Source: Bacillus sp. S3
GTDB taxonomy: Bacteria > Bacillota > Bacilli > Bacillales > Cytobacillaceae
Length of the DNA: 64,000 bases
Assembly: GCF_005154805.1 (NCBI RefSeq)
Contig: NZ_CP039727.1
Location: forward strand, 493,501 to 557,500
Direction of reading: 5' to 3'
The number at the start of each line of letters is the position of its first letter. The first letter of the stretch is position 1. The position numbers and the translations under genes were made by a program. Of this stretch, positions 18,088-27,249 are shown piece after piece. The notes beneath the pieces are model-generated. The model made no database searches and had not been told where the DNA came from. It saw only the letters and a list, made by a program, of their open reading frames with translations.

Positions 18088-19200
18088 TTATTTCCCCATG
18101 ATTTCTTGTATTTCTTGGTGATTCATAAGAATTTCATTGCCATAATAATAACTGATGGATAGTACAATGATCAGACCAATATAAATGAGAAATAATTGCA
18201 TTTTTGTTGCTTTGCTTGTTTTATAATAGCTTTCCGTTATCTGTACTTGTTTTTTATAATCGAGTAATTTTTCTTCCAATCTGTTGAGGATATTTTCTAT
18301 AACCTGTTGATTATGATGAAGGTCATCTTCATTCCATACTGGGACACCCGATAATTGTTGAAGGTAGCGATCCTTTTTCATTTGTTCAATTTCTGTATTC
18401 AGTGTATATAATATTTTAGTAATTTCCTGGTTTGAAACTTTCTGTTTTGCCTTGCTGGTCATTTCTTGAACGAAATCTAAATCATTTGATCCTTGCTTTA
18501 TTTTACCTATCAAATGCTCCAGTTCTTGTACTTCCATTTTATTGTCATGCAGACCTTTTTGTTTTTTATATATTTTGTACCATTCTATTCCGCCCATGAT
18601 GACAATGATAAATCCTATAAAAATATGTTTTATTATTGAAAACGCCAATAAAAGGATGATGCCTAACCCCCATAGTTTCGTACTGATTCCCGCAACGATT
18701 CTCCCGCCGTCCAATGGGGTGATTGGGATTAAATTAAATAAATTGATCATTCCTCCCAAAATAATCAGAAGTGCCCAAAAAGGTTCATGTGTAAAATAAT
18801 ACAATGGAATCGCAGGCAAGAAGGATAACAACCCGAATAACGGACCCATGTATGCTACGAATCCTTCATCCTTTGCATTTTTAGGCATTTCCTTCAGGCC
18901 GATCACTGCTCCGACAAATGGAATAAATACAGCAGGGCTAACCGGAAGTTTAATTCTTTTAGCAGCATATAAATGCCCCATTTCGTGAACAAATAACAAA
19001 TAGACTACAGCAATTGCGAACTTCCAACCGAAAAAAAGGGCATAGGTGCCAAGGTAAATGAACATGCTCACAAGTGTTTGGAGTTTTAAAAATTTAAAAA
19101 TGACTAAAACAAACTTTAATTTACCAAATAAAAATGCCCCTATTGCCGTAAGTATCCCCCAATAGGTTTTCTTGCTGCTAGTTACATTCGTTTTACTCAA
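18088..19200 (-). CDS. Membrane zinc metalloprotease, site-2 protease family (M50)
   Basis: This is an intramembrane protease of the S2P class. After two hydrophobic helices, H72-E73-x2-H76 (VHEMGHLYAA) gives the zinc site and a later NLIPITPLDGGR segment (D164) the third ligand, as in SpoIVFB/S2P-like proteins. Four or five membrane segments lie within residues 20-215. A cytosolic, coiled-coil-prone region follows (about 215-335), then a last membrane helix near 340-358. The substrate is unknown. ATG at 19200 follows AAGGGGATGG. The extra C-terminal soluble segment plus anchor is longer than in minimal family members. Confidence 0.9.
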   Translation of the reverse strand: MSKTNVTSSKKTYWGILTAIGAFLFGKLKFVLVIFKFLKLQTLVSMFIYLGTYALFFGWKFAIAVVYLLFVHEMGHLYAAKRIKLPVSPAVFIPFVGAVIGLKEMPKNAKDEGFVAYMGPLFGLLSFLPAIPLYYFTHEPFWALLIILGGMINLFNLIPITPLDGGRIVAGISTKLWGLGIILLLAFSIIKHIFIGFIIVIMGGIEWYKIYKKQKGLHDNKMEVQELEHLIGKIKQGSNDLDFVQEMTSKAKQKVSNQEITKILYTLNTEIEQMKKDRYLQQLSGVPVWNEDDLHHNQQVIENILNRLEEKLLDYKKQVQITESYYKTSKATKMQLFLIYIGLIIVLSISYYYGNEILMNHQEIQEIMGK

Positions 19201-19589
19201 ATAACCATCCCCTTAAATCCCTGCCCGATGTAAAATCAAAATATAGCTTTACAAACATTATACAGGAAATGGTTGGAAATTTGGTTAAACGGTTGGGAAG
19301 AACAAGCAATTTTCATTCGTTTTTTTGGCATATAACCAACCCTAATAAACTGGCTCCATTTTCCTTTTTTACTAATTGGAGCTTAATGAGGACACACATT
19401 ATGACGTGGTATTTTATGGTAAAATTAAAGTACGTAATGGGATGGAGATGAACTAAGAAATGGAAGGGATTATTGTTAAATATTGTAAGAGGCAACAATG
19501 AAAATAAATATTAAGTAGTGAAATCAATTGGAATGGTTCTTATTTGCCCTGAAGGGTAATATGAACTGTCACCATAGAGGAGGCGCAGT

Positions 19590-20087
19590 ATGAAGCAGCT
19601 TTATATTAAGCAGAAGGTATTTAGTCTGGGTGGCAAATTCACGGTAAAGGATCAGCAGGAGAAGGATGTATATTACGTGGAAGGTAGTTTTATGAAAGTC
19701 CCAAAGACTTTCACCATTATGAATAATGCAAGAAATGAAGTTGCACTTATTACCAAAAAGACGTTCAGCTTTTTACCGAAGTTTTTTGTTAACGTGAATG
19801 GTCAAGAGGTGTTAATGATTAAGAAAGAACTTTCTTTCATTAAAGCACGTTATACGATTGAGGCAGCAGGCATTGAAGTACATGGCAATTGGTGGGATAT
19901 GGAATTTCAGGTAATGCAGCATGGTGAAGTTGTTGGTAAAGTGAACAAGGAGTGGTTTACTTGGGGCGATAGCTACAAAGTTCAAATCATTGATGAAAAT
20001 ATGGAAGCTATCGTTATTGCGCTTGTTGTCGCAATTGATTGTGTAAAGGCAGAGGACGCAGCTGCTTCCTCGGCATCGACGATTTAA
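19590..20087 (+). CDS. LURP-one-related / Tubby-C2-like protein
   Basis: This is a 165-residue protein of the LURP-one-related (YxjI-like) family, a Tubby-type beta-barrel fold. The start MKQLYIKQKVFSLGGKFTVKD and the alternating strand pattern through GNWWDMEFQV and WGDSYKVQI are characteristic. The family is widespread in Firmicutes and has no established bacterial function; membrane association has been suggested for Tubby-like folds. There is no signal peptide. The ATG follows AGAGGAGGCGCAG. The gene is monocistronic as far as the sequence shows; the T-box unit begins about 135 bases later. Confidence 0.88.
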   Translation: MKQLYIKQKVFSLGGKFTVKDQQEKDVYYVEGSFMKVPKTFTIMNNARNEVALITKKTFSFLPKFFVNVNGQEVLMIKKELSFIKARYTIEAAGIEVHGNWWDMEFQVMQHGEVVGKVNKEWFTWGDSYKVQIIDENMEAIVIALVVAIDCVKAEDAAASSASTI

Positions 20088-20115
20088 TTTCCCAAATTAC
20101 GGAGAAGGTAATTAT

Positions 20116-20241
20116 ATGAAATCAACAGATAAATTTACAGATAAACTTCAGAAGGGCAGTTGTTATCTATTTTGTTATTTAATCAAGTGGTTTTTGAGTT
20201 TTCTTAATATAAAAAATATTGTTGACAACAAAAATCTATGA
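20116..20241 (+). CDS. Possible 41-codon ORF between LURP-one and the T-box
   Basis: An ATG at 20116 lies 6-7 bases after GGAGAAGGT and opens a 41-codon frame with a hydrophilic start (MKSTDKFTDKLQ) and a hydrophobic, aromatic-rich middle. The frame runs through the -35 region of the T-box promoter. No family is recognised. It may be the truncated start of a lost gene rather than a functional peptide. Confidence 0.3.
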   Translation: MKSTDKFTDKLQKGSCYLFCYLIKWFLSFLNIKNIVDNKNL

Positions 20242-20250
20242 TGCTACCAT
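20222..20250 (+). promoter_or_regulatory. Sigma-A-type promoter of the T-box operon
   Basis: TTGACA (20222-20227), a 17-base spacer, then TACCAT (20245-20250), directly upstream of the T-box leader. Confidence 0.6.
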
Positions 20251-20259
20251 TTTTATAAA

Positions 20260-20530
20260 CCGTAGACGAGGGAGTTAAACTGTTAAACGATCTCTCAGCG
20301 AATCCGGGATGGTGTAAGCCGGATAGATGCAGTAACAGCAAGTGGGCCTCCGAGGGCGAAGCGAAAGAATTTTTTTAAGTAGCTTAGACGCAATGCCGGC
20401 GTTACAGGGCTAAGGGTGTGTATGCACCCTACAGAGTGGGTATGTATGATACATATCAAACAAGGTGGTACCGCAAGTTAACACTTGTCCTTGAATTATT
20501 ATTTGAGGACAGGTGTTTTTTATTTTTTTA
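20260..20530 (+). ncRNA. T-box riboswitch leader
   Basis: The leader shows a stem I base with GA/GAG kink-turn-like ends (GACGAGGG and CTCCGAGG), a terminal stem I loop (CCGGGATGGTGTAAGCCGG) and the T-box sequence AAGGTGGTACCGC at 20462-20474. A terminator follows (ACACTTGTCCT/AGGACAGGTGT, then TTTTTTATTTTTTT) at 20481-20529. Uncharged tRNA binding would favour the antiterminator and switch on the downstream genes. The N in GGTGGN is T, predicting a tRNA with discriminator A. I could not fix the specifier codon: the loop next to CCTCC reads CAAGTGGG. TGG (Trp) is geometrically possible but conflicts with the usual G discriminator of bacterial tRNA-Trp; GTG (Val) would fit it. Confidence 0.9.
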
Positions 20531-20550
20531 TGAGGATAGGAGAATGTGCC

Positions 20551-20895
20551 ATGGATGATAAATTTACGCTATATAACTTAAAAGTAGAGGTTGTAGCTAC
20601 AGAGAAACCAATGGTATGCCGGCATAAGGAAGGCAGCTATTTCTTAGTTATAGGGGAGGACATTATCTTCCCAGAAAATAATTCTTTTTCCATGTATGCA
20701 TTAAGCGCTATTTTGCCATTACTGCCTGCAAAGCAGCGGCCATTACACGCGAATGACTGGATGTTGTCCGATAGTGTCATTGCCTGCCCGGATCCAAACT
20801 GTGGTGCCAGATTTAAAATAAGTCGTATCGGAACGCAAGAATTTAGTCATGCTGAATGCACAATAGAACCAATAGATAAAGGAGATAAACAATAA
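20551..20895 (+). CDS. TIGR04076-like small protein
   Basis: This is a 114-residue protein starting at ATG 20551, 8 bases after an AGGAG site; an upstream in-frame ATG at 20530 lies in the terminator tail and is less likely. Features by eye are C-x-H near residue 24 (MVCRHKEGSYF), a central FSMYALSAILPLLPAKQRPL helix and ACPDPNCGARFKISR. This matches the layout of the TIGR04076 family of unknown function, whose members often sit beside oxidoreductases. It is the first gene of the T-box operon, and its stop overlaps the next start by one base (TAATG). Confidence 0.75.
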   Translation: MDDKFTLYNLKVEVVATEKPMVCRHKEGSYFLVIGEDIIFPENNSFSMYALSAILPLLPAKQRPLHANDWMLSDSVIACPDPNCGARFKISRIGTQEFSHAECTIEPIDKGDKQ

Positions 20896-21941
20896 TGGCA
20901 GAGCGATTCGAACTAGCAAAAGATTATACAATCAACAGAGTGATCAACGGCTGCTGGCAGCTATCAGAAGGCCATAGCTTACAATCAAAACTAGATATGC
21001 AAGATGTTATGAAGGCCTTCCACATGCTTGCTGAGAGAGGATTTACGACATTTGATTGTGCAGATATCTATACGGGTACGGAAGAACTCCTCGGTGAATT
21101 TTTAACGGAACTAAAAGAAGGAAGCACCCTTTCGCCGCATGATATTCAAATTCATACCAAGTATGTACCGGATATCAATTTGCTTAGTGAGGTCGATTAC
21201 AATTACACAGAAAAAATAATTGACAGAAGCCTTAAACGTCAAAAACGAGATGTATTGGATCTTGTTCAGTTTCATTGGTGGGATTACAATGTGCCTGGCT
21301 ATGTTGAGACAGCGGGAGATCTGTTGAAGCTTAAAGAAAAAGGAAAGATCCGTAATATCGCCGTTACAAACTTTGATACGAAGCATTTGCGCGAAATCGT
21401 TGATGCCGGGATCCCTGTTGTGTCCTGTCAAAATCAATACTCGGTGTTTGATAGACGTCCAGAAAAAGAATTAATAGATTATTGTAAAAGCAAAGGAATT
21501 TCCCTGCTGTGCTACGGTACATTATCTGGCGGTTTGTTAGCGGAAAAATGGATCGGCCAAACTTCGATTCAACCAGAAACGCGCTCTCACGTTAAATATT
21601 TTCAGGTGATTGAAGATACTTTGGGCTGGGATGGCTATCAGGAATTGTTGGGATTGCTGCAAAGAATCGCTAAAAAGCATTCAGTCAAGGTTTCACAGAT
21701 TGCTACAAAATATATATTAAGTCAAAAAGGAGTCGGGGCATCTATTATTGGAGTGAGAAATAGCCGGCATGTGGAGTCAAATACGCAAATATTTGCTTTC
21801 GAGCTTGAACGTACCGATATCGAAGAAATAAAACAATTCTTAAACAACTATCCAATCGTAGACGGCGAACCGTTTGAGTTAGAGCGTACTGTTGATTCAA
21901 AATATCGCAATATTATGAAGATGAACTTAAATGAGAAATAA
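20895..21941 (+). CDS. Aldo/keto reductase
   Basis: This is an NADPH-dependent oxidoreductase of the AKR superfamily (TIM barrel), 348 residues. The catalytic tetrad is visible: Asp and Tyr in FDCADIYTG, Lys in IHTKYVPD and His in VQFHWWDYN. The C-terminal cofactor region includes ASIIGVRNSRHVESN. Substrate cannot be read from sequence. It overlaps the preceding gene by one base and is followed 58 bases later by an NhaC-type transporter, so all three genes are under the T-box. That suggests a link to an amino acid or amino-acid-derived compound. Confidence 0.92.
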   Translation: MAERFELAKDYTINRVINGCWQLSEGHSLQSKLDMQDVMKAFHMLAERGFTTFDCADIYTGTEELLGEFLTELKEGSTLSPHDIQIHTKYVPDINLLSEVDYNYTEKIIDRSLKRQKRDVLDLVQFHWWDYNVPGYVETAGDLLKLKEKGKIRNIAVTNFDTKHLREIVDAGIPVVSCQNQYSVFDRRPEKELIDYCKSKGISLLCYGTLSGGLLAEKWIGQTSIQPETRSHVKYFQVIEDTLGWDGYQELLGLLQRIAKKHSVKVSQIATKYILSQKGVGASIIGVRNSRHVESNTQIFAFELERTDIEEIKQFLNNYPIVDGEPFELERTVDSKYRNIMKMNLNEK

Positions 21942-21999
21942 GTGATAGTGTATGTTTAGTCTAGCATAGAGAGTTTAGTAGAGGAGAGGGAGTTTCGAT

Positions 22000-23433
22000 A
22001 TGAAGAAGAGACTTGAATTTAGAGGTGGCTGGGGAACTGCGTTTATTCCAGTCGTGATTTTTCTATTTTTCTGCATATTGTTTTTTATTGTTTTTAAAGC
22101 GTTTGAAATGTATGCTCTCGCCATGGGCGCTTTCGTTGCACTGATGGTAGGGGCCATTTTTGTAAAAAGAGGAAACTACGATCGGTTCTGGGATTCCGTC
22201 TATGACGGCGTAAAGGAATCCGTACCGATTGCCATCCTACTGTTCGTCATCGGGATGTTCTCAGAGTTGATCAAAGCTACTAACATTTCGTCAGGTTTCG
22301 TATGGCTTGCTGACTTGCTGGGCGTGGATGGGGGATTATTCACTGCGTTTACATTCTTAGCCGTTTGTATCATTTCTACTGCTACGGGATCATCCATCGG
22401 AACTATGTTTACCTGCTTTCCTATTTTCTACCCGGCAGGAGTATTGTTGGGATGTGATCCCGCCATTCTTGCGGGTGCAATTGTCAGTGCATCTATTTTT
22501 GGTGATAACTTAGCGCCAATATCAGATACGACCATTATCTCTGCAGGAACGCAAGAATACACAAAAAAAGAAGGTTTTGCCGAAGTGGGCGGCTGTGTTG
22601 CCAGCCGGCTAAAGTATTCCTTGGTCGCAGGTTCTATCTCGTTTGTTCTGTTCTGGATTTTAGGCGGCGGAGGTACGGTAGGTGCAGGGGCATCTGATAT
22701 CCTTGCAAAAAACATGAATCCTATCTCGCTGGTTATGCTGGTTCCGGTAGCCGTCATGTTAATCGTAGCCATCAAAACCCGCAATATCTATAAAGCGATT
22801 ACTATAGGGATCATTTTAGGGACCATTACAGGTCTCGCGTTTAACCTGTTAACTTTCGACAAGGTTATTTCAGTGGAGGATGGGGCGCCGAAAGGGTTCC
22901 TAACGGGCGGCATCAGCAGCATGATGGCAACCGTCACGCTGGTTATTTCAGTCTACGGGATAATGGGGGTGCTTAACGGTGCGGGAGTGCTTGAAAAAGT
23001 CACAAATGGCATCCTTAACAGCAAAATGGGCAAGACGGTTCGCGGTGCTGAAATCGCAATGATGTTAGGCATTTCGTTTACAACGTTGATCTTCGGTGGT
23101 GTGACAAGTGCATCGATGACGACATTTGGAAAAGTACAAAATGAGATTGGAAAACGTGTTGGTTTGCATCCATACCGCCGTTCCTATCTACTGGATGGTT
23201 TTGCTAATGCGATTGTGCTAGTCATACCTTTCTTAAGTGTTTTTGTATTCCTCGGTGCTTTGCTGTCAAAAGGTTATGATTTTGTTGCCCCGCTTTTACT
23301 AACACAAGTCAGCAGCGGCATGATCTATTGCATGGTACTATTCTTGGTCCTATTGTCCTCTATCATTACGGGATGGGGCCGCGAATATGAAGGCTCTGAA
23401 GGAAAAGTAGTTAGTAATCCTCAAGAAATGTAA
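22000..23433 (+). CDS. NhaC family Na+/H+ antiporter-type transporter
   Basis: This 477-residue polytopic protein has about 11-12 hydrophobic segments. Family signatures include ISTATGSSIGTMFTC (about 125-140), GDNLAPISDTTIISA (about 168-182) and a second FGGVTSASMTTFG half-repeat. NhaC-family members exchange Na+ with H+, malate/lactate or amino acids; T-box-controlled members have been proposed as amino acid transporters. Being last in this T-box operon makes amino acid uptake or exchange a reasonable inference. ATG follows GAGAGGGAG. A perfect 21-bp terminator follows at once. Confidence 0.9.
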   Translation: MKKRLEFRGGWGTAFIPVVIFLFFCILFFIVFKAFEMYALAMGAFVALMVGAIFVKRGNYDRFWDSVYDGVKESVPIAILLFVIGMFSELIKATNISSGFVWLADLLGVDGGLFTAFTFLAVCIISTATGSSIGTMFTCFPIFYPAGVLLGCDPAILAGAIVSASIFGDNLAPISDTTIISAGTQEYTKKEGFAEVGGCVASRLKYSLVAGSISFVLFWILGGGGTVGAGASDILAKNMNPISLVMLVPVAVMLIVAIKTRNIYKAITIGIILGTITGLAFNLLTFDKVISVEDGAPKGFLTGGISSMMATVTLVISVYGIMGVLNGAGVLEKVTNGILNSKMGKTVRGAEIAMMLGISFTTLIFGGVTSASMTTFGKVQNEIGKRVGLHPYRRSYLLDGFANAIVLVIPFLSVFVFLGALLSKGYDFVAPLLLTQVSSGMIYCMVLFLVLLSSIITGWGREYEGSEGKVVSNPQEM

Positions 23434-23438
23434 AACAA

Positions 23439-23492
23439 GATACCAAATCCGGCTCTCATAAAATGATGAGAGCCGGATTTGGTATCGAATCG
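23439..23492. terminator. Perfect 21-bp terminator after the NhaC gene
   Basis: Arms are 23439-23459 and 23466-23486 with a 6-base loop, perfectly complementary, followed by a T-rich stretch that includes TTTTTATT. It closes the T-box operon. Confidence 0.85.
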
Positions 23493-23621
23493 TTTTTATT
23501 GTCACAGTGAGAGTGAAGAATAAATATGTACATAATCTGGCTACACTGATTCTAAGACTGGATAAGGAAAGTGGATTCATTAAAAAGTAGTTCAATATAT
23601 GTTAGATGAAGAGGTTTTAAT

Positions 23622-24188
23622 ATGAATAATGAAAATAGGAAGCTATCACCTGAACAATGTGAAGAAATACTTGGAGTATTGAAAGTCCGTTTTGAGAAAA
23701 ATATGAATCGCCATAAAGGACTTGAATGGGCTAATGTACAAGCAAAGCTAGAAAATAATACTGAAAAACTGTGGTCACTTAATGAAATGGAAACAACTGG
23801 CGGCGAGCCGGATGTTATTGTTCATGATAAACAGGCGGACGAGTACATTTTTTATGATTGTTCAGCGGAAAGTCCTAAAGGGCGCAGAAGTGTTTGCTAC
23901 GACCGTGAAGCGCTCGAGTCAAGGAAACAACATAAACCACAAAACAACGCTATAGATATGGCTGCTGACATGGGTATTGAGATTTTAACGGAAGAACAAT
24001 ACCGGGAGCTCCAGAAACTTGGAAATTTCGATACGAAAACATCGAGCTGGGTGAAAACACCTGCTAATATTAGAAAACTCGGTGGGGCCATCTTTTGTGA
24101 TCGTCGCTACGACACGGTCTTTGTATACCACAATGGAGCAGAATCCTACTATGCTGCTAGGGGCTTTCGTGGCTCGCTAAGAATCTAA
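23622..24188 (+). CDS. DUF4256 family protein
   Basis: This is a 188-residue protein matching DUF4256 by eye: a helical N-terminus (LKVRFEKNMNRHKGLEWANV), METTGGEPDVI, YIFYDCSAESPKGRRSVCYD, and a C-terminal GAIFCDRRYDTVFVYHNGA followed by YYAARGFRG. The family is uncharacterised; conserved Cys, Arg and aromatic residues suggest a soluble enzyme or binding protein. ATG follows AAGAGGT. It is single-gene, with a hairpin at 24282-24309 downstream. Confidence 0.85.
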   Translation: MNNENRKLSPEQCEEILGVLKVRFEKNMNRHKGLEWANVQAKLENNTEKLWSLNEMETTGGEPDVIVHDKQADEYIFYDCSAESPKGRRSVCYDREALESRKQHKPQNNAIDMAADMGIEILTEEQYRELQKLGNFDTKTSSWVKTPANIRKLGGAIFCDRRYDTVFVYHNGAESYYAARGFRGSLRI

Positions 24189-24281
24189 ATTTTAGTATGA
24201 AATGCTGCCCGTTGAAAGGACGTATGGGGGGGCCTGTTCGCCACTTGTAAGAAAAGATTAAAACAGATAAGACAGTGAGTA

Positions 24282-24315
24282 AAGAGCCTCTCCATAAGGA
24301 AAGGCTCTTGATTAT
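24282..24315 (+). terminator. Terminator AAGAGCC/GGCTCTT
   Basis: AAGAGCC (24282-24288) pairs with GGCTCTT (24303-24309), with partial pairing inside, followed by a T-containing tail. The bases from here to 24537 contain no gene I can support. Confidence 0.55.
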
Positions 24316-24537
24316 TAATAAAAACAACTTAAGAATTTGAACCAAGACGGTTTTATTTTTTAATTAATTTAATACGAGTTACCTGCCAGTCAATTGCTTA
24401 TTAACCCATATGATGTTTCCCAAACCGAACGAAAGAGTACATATCTTGTTCTAGAAATGCATGGTTGATGGCAATATTTTCAAAAAGACAACTTACACAA
24501 TCTGACAAGGTTAAAAATTGTATAAGGAGGCGTTATC

Positions 24538-25728
24538 ATGGCACGAGTTTTATTTATAAATGGCGGATCGGAAGGACATGTCAATCCAACGATCGGAGTG
24601 GTGCAAGAGTTGGTATCGCGCGGCGAAGAGGTCGTGTATTTTACAATCGAGGATTTTCGTGAGCGAATGGAGAATGCGGGGGCGACAGTGAGGACCTTTG
24701 ATGTTCAAGAATTTTTAAAAGCCTTTCTCTCGGGAGGGAGAAATAATATGCTTGAAAGAATCAATGGTCTTTTGCGTACGGCAGATATTATGGTTCCTAG
24801 CGTTCTGGAAAATATCAAAGGAGAGCCATTTGATTACATCATTCACGACTCAATGTTAGGCTGTGGGCGATTACTTGCTCAAATCCTTAAGCTTCCGGCT
24901 GTCAATTCTTGTACTTCTTTTGCGCAGTCTAAAAGCTCATTTGATAACATGTTCAAACAGCTTTCTAAAAATATTCCTGCAGAAACATTCGATGAATATA
25001 TAAAGCTGACTGCAATCGTGAAGGGGAAATATGGTGCGGAAATCCACTCGCCTTATGAAGTCTTTTGTAATCCCGCACCACTTACAATTGTATATACCAC
25101 CAGGGAGTTACAACCTTTTGAAGAGGAATACGACCAAACGTATAAATTTGTTGGGCCATCCATCACTTCAAGAAAGACGCATGAAAGCTTTGATTTTACT
25201 TCAATCAAGGAAAAAAGCCCAATTTACATATCCTTGGGTACTGTCTTTAATCAAGCAATTGATTTTTATAAGCTTTGTTTTGAGGCATTTGGCGACACGG
25301 AACATACTGTGGTGATGTCGATTGGGGAAAAAGTTCACCAATCTGATTTGGGAAAGATACCTGAAAACTTTATTGTAAAAAATTATGTTCCGCAAACAGA
25401 GTTACTGAAATGCACGAAATTATTTATTACACATGGCGGAATGAACAGTGTCCACGAAGGTCTTTATTATGGAGTTCCGCTCATTGTCATCCCGCAAAGT
25501 GCGGATCAGCCGGTCATTGCCGGTCAAGTTGCCAAAATAAATGCCGGTATTCCATTACAAATGCAAGGCTTGACCGCAAATCAGCTGCGTGAATCCGCAG
25601 ATCAAGTGTTGAACCAGCCATCATTCCATCAAGCTGCGGCAAGAATGAAAGAATCCTTGCAAAAATCGGCTGGGTATCAGCAGGCTGTTGATGAGATTTT
25701 TGAATTTAAAAGACACTATAACATCTAA
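24538..25728 (+). CDS. MGT-type glycosyltransferase (GT1 family)
   Basis: This 396-residue UDP-sugar glycosyltransferase belongs to the macrolide-glycosyltransferase-like group (similar to Bacillus YjiC/YdhE/YojK). The N-terminal acceptor domain starts VLFINGGSEGHVNPTIG. The C-terminal donor domain carries the GT1 signature THGGMNSVHEGLYYGVPL and DQPVIAGQ (about residues 298-330). It probably glycosylates small hydrophobic acceptors such as flavonoids or antibiotics; the acceptor cannot be read here. ATG follows AAGGAGGCGTTATC. It is monocistronic. Confidence 0.9.
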   Translation: MARVLFINGGSEGHVNPTIGVVQELVSRGEEVVYFTIEDFRERMENAGATVRTFDVQEFLKAFLSGGRNNMLERINGLLRTADIMVPSVLENIKGEPFDYIIHDSMLGCGRLLAQILKLPAVNSCTSFAQSKSSFDNMFKQLSKNIPAETFDEYIKLTAIVKGKYGAEIHSPYEVFCNPAPLTIVYTTRELQPFEEEYDQTYKFVGPSITSRKTHESFDFTSIKEKSPIYISLGTVFNQAIDFYKLCFEAFGDTEHTVVMSIGEKVHQSDLGKIPENFIVKNYVPQTELLKCTKLFITHGGMNSVHEGLYYGVPLIVIPQSADQPVIAGQVAKINAGIPLQMQGLTANQLRESADQVLNQPSFHQAAARMKESLQKSAGYQQAVDEIFEFKRHYNI

Positions 25729-25843
25729 ACGAATATTGTGGTCAACCATTCAATAAAGAGATTGGTGAAAATTTACAAAAGTTGTTTATCTCCTCAGCTT
25801 AAAGGGTATTGGTTAGTAAAACCTTTTAAAGGAGGAAGCATTT

Positions 25844-25999
25844 ATGAAATTGAATGTAAAATGTAATGTTGAAAATTGTAAATATTGGGCTGAGGGTGAT
25901 CAATGTGTGGCTGATTCTATTTATGTGATAGGCCTTCATGGCGAAGTGGCTGCTGATGTAGAGGATACAGCATGTAAAACGTTTGTAGAGCGGAAATAA
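25844..25999 (+). CDS. DUF1540 small cysteine-rich protein
   Basis: This is a 51-residue gene with AAAGGAGGAAGC before the ATG. The Cys pattern C7-x4-C12 (CNVENCKYW), then C21 and C44 (ACKTF), is that of DUF1540, small Firmicute proteins thought to bind metal. Some are sporulation-associated, but nothing here shows that. There is no membrane segment. A good terminator follows at 26018-26050. Confidence 0.85.
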   Translation: MKLNVKCNVENCKYWAEGDQCVADSIYVIGLHGEVAADVEDTACKTFVERK

Positions 26000-26017
26000 A
26001 ATCAGAATAATTTTGCT

Positions 26018-26050
26018 GACTGGACGGCTGCGTGCGCGTCCAGTTTTTTT
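26018..26050 (+). terminator. Terminator of the DUF1540 gene
   Basis: ACTGGACG (26019-26026) pairs with CGTCCAGT (26037-26044), followed by an eight-T run. Confidence 0.85.
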
Positions 26051-26171
26051 TACAAACCAATCGTTTGATTTAAAATGCAAGGAATCATTAAATACCCCAC
26101 TTTGAAAGAAATCGGCTGAATTGGATATAATTAAGCTTATTGGTCGATTTCTTAACAGGAGGTAATAAAAA

Positions 26172-26588
26172 ATGGCATTCACATCTAAAAATATCTTTAT
26201 CAATTTATCGGTACAAGACGTGGGTAAGTCCACCAATTTTTTCAAGGAGCTTGGTTTTGAGTTCAACCCACAATTCTCCGATGAGACCACATCTTGTATG
26301 ATCATCAGTGACAATATCTATGCAATGATTATGATTGAGGAACGCTTCAAAGGGTTTAGTAAGAAAGAAATTGTGGATACGACTACTTCCGCCGAAGCAA
26401 TTTTCTGCTTATCAGCTAAGAGCCGGAATCAAGTGGATGAGTTAGTAAATAAGGCATTGGCATCTGGCGGTAAATCTTTTAGTGACCCTCAAGATCATGG
26501 ATTTATGTACATATGGGGGTTTCAGGATGTAGACGGCCATTTATGGGAGATTGCTTACATGGATGAAAGTGCAATGAATTTGAAATAA
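26172..26588 (+). CDS. VOC superfamily (glyoxalase-like) protein
   Basis: This 138-residue protein has the paired beta-alpha-beta-beta-beta layout of vicinal oxygen chelate proteins: IFINLSVQDVGKSTNFFKEL at residues 7-26 and a matching C-terminal module ending DVDGHLWEIAYMD. Family members are metal-dependent lyases, dioxygenases or resistance proteins; this subtype is typically annotated only as VOC family. ATG follows CAGGAGGTAATAAAAA. It stands alone. Confidence 0.88.
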   Translation: MAFTSKNIFINLSVQDVGKSTNFFKELGFEFNPQFSDETTSCMIISDNIYAMIMIEERFKGFSKKEIVDTTTSAEAIFCLSAKSRNQVDELVNKALASGGKSFSDPQDHGFMYIWGFQDVDGHLWEIAYMDESAMNLK

Positions 26589-26822
26589 GAAAATACGCCC
26601 ATAAATCAGAAACCGGAACGGCTTTCGGTCTATTTTTGATGTCAAGATTCATAACAAAAAGTAAAGGTAGCAAAGGGTACTCCAAAGTTTAATTAAGTAA
26701 TTGCCTAAGTAGCTGCGCCAGTAGCTATTTTTTTCTTTATAAATACAACGCTTATATGAATTAAATAAATTTTTCTTGGATAAGAATTTTTGTTAGGCTT
26801 ATAAAAAGGAGATTAGCTAAAT

Positions 26823-27209
26823 ATGAAAGCTTTAAAAATAAGCAAAGAAAGGCAAGAGGACAGTGTAAAATATGCACAACAGCATTTAGCGAATGAAAGA
26901 ACGTATCTGGCGTGGATTCGGACTGCTATTTCTATTATAGGTGTCGGTTTTTTAACTACTTCGTTACATTTTACTATTAAGCTCAGTTCCAATGCTGCAA
27001 TTAATACTTTGGCGATATTTCTAGGAATCTTCGCTTGTTTGGTTGGTTTTACAACTGCTATCTTTTCAACCATACATTACACAAGGAAAAGAAGGGAAAT
27101 CCAGAATGGATTTTTTACTCCGTCTAACTATTCTATAATATTTGTTTCTATTTTATTTTCACTTCTCGTTTTTTTGATTTTTATGTATCTTTCTTTCTTA
27201 TTATTTTAG
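26823..27209 (+). CDS. DUF202 / YidH-like membrane protein
   Basis: This is a 128-residue protein with the DUF202 signature QQHLANERTYLAWIRTAIS (about 20-38) and three hydrophobic segments (about 33-54, 62-86 and 106-127). Function is unknown; the family is an inner-membrane protein of bacteria and eukaryotes. ATG follows AAAGGAGATTAGCTAAAT. It lies directly upstream of the selenoprotein cluster, but the intervening operator region makes a separate transcription unit likely. Confidence 0.85.
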   Translation: MKALKISKERQEDSVKYAQQHLANERTYLAWIRTAISIIGVGFLTTSLHFTIKLSSNAAINTLAIFLGIFACLVGFTTAIFSTIHYTRKRREIQNGFFTPSNYSIIFVSILFSLLVFLIFMYLSFLLF

Positions 27210-27249
27210 TCAGTTTGACTTTAAGAATTACCGGCAATGTAATTTGTTT

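Noticed and set aside
19269..19498. Overlapping short ORFs on both strands between the M50 and LURP-one genes
   Set aside because: No ribosome sites, low-complexity translations, and mutual overlap; treated as intergenic.
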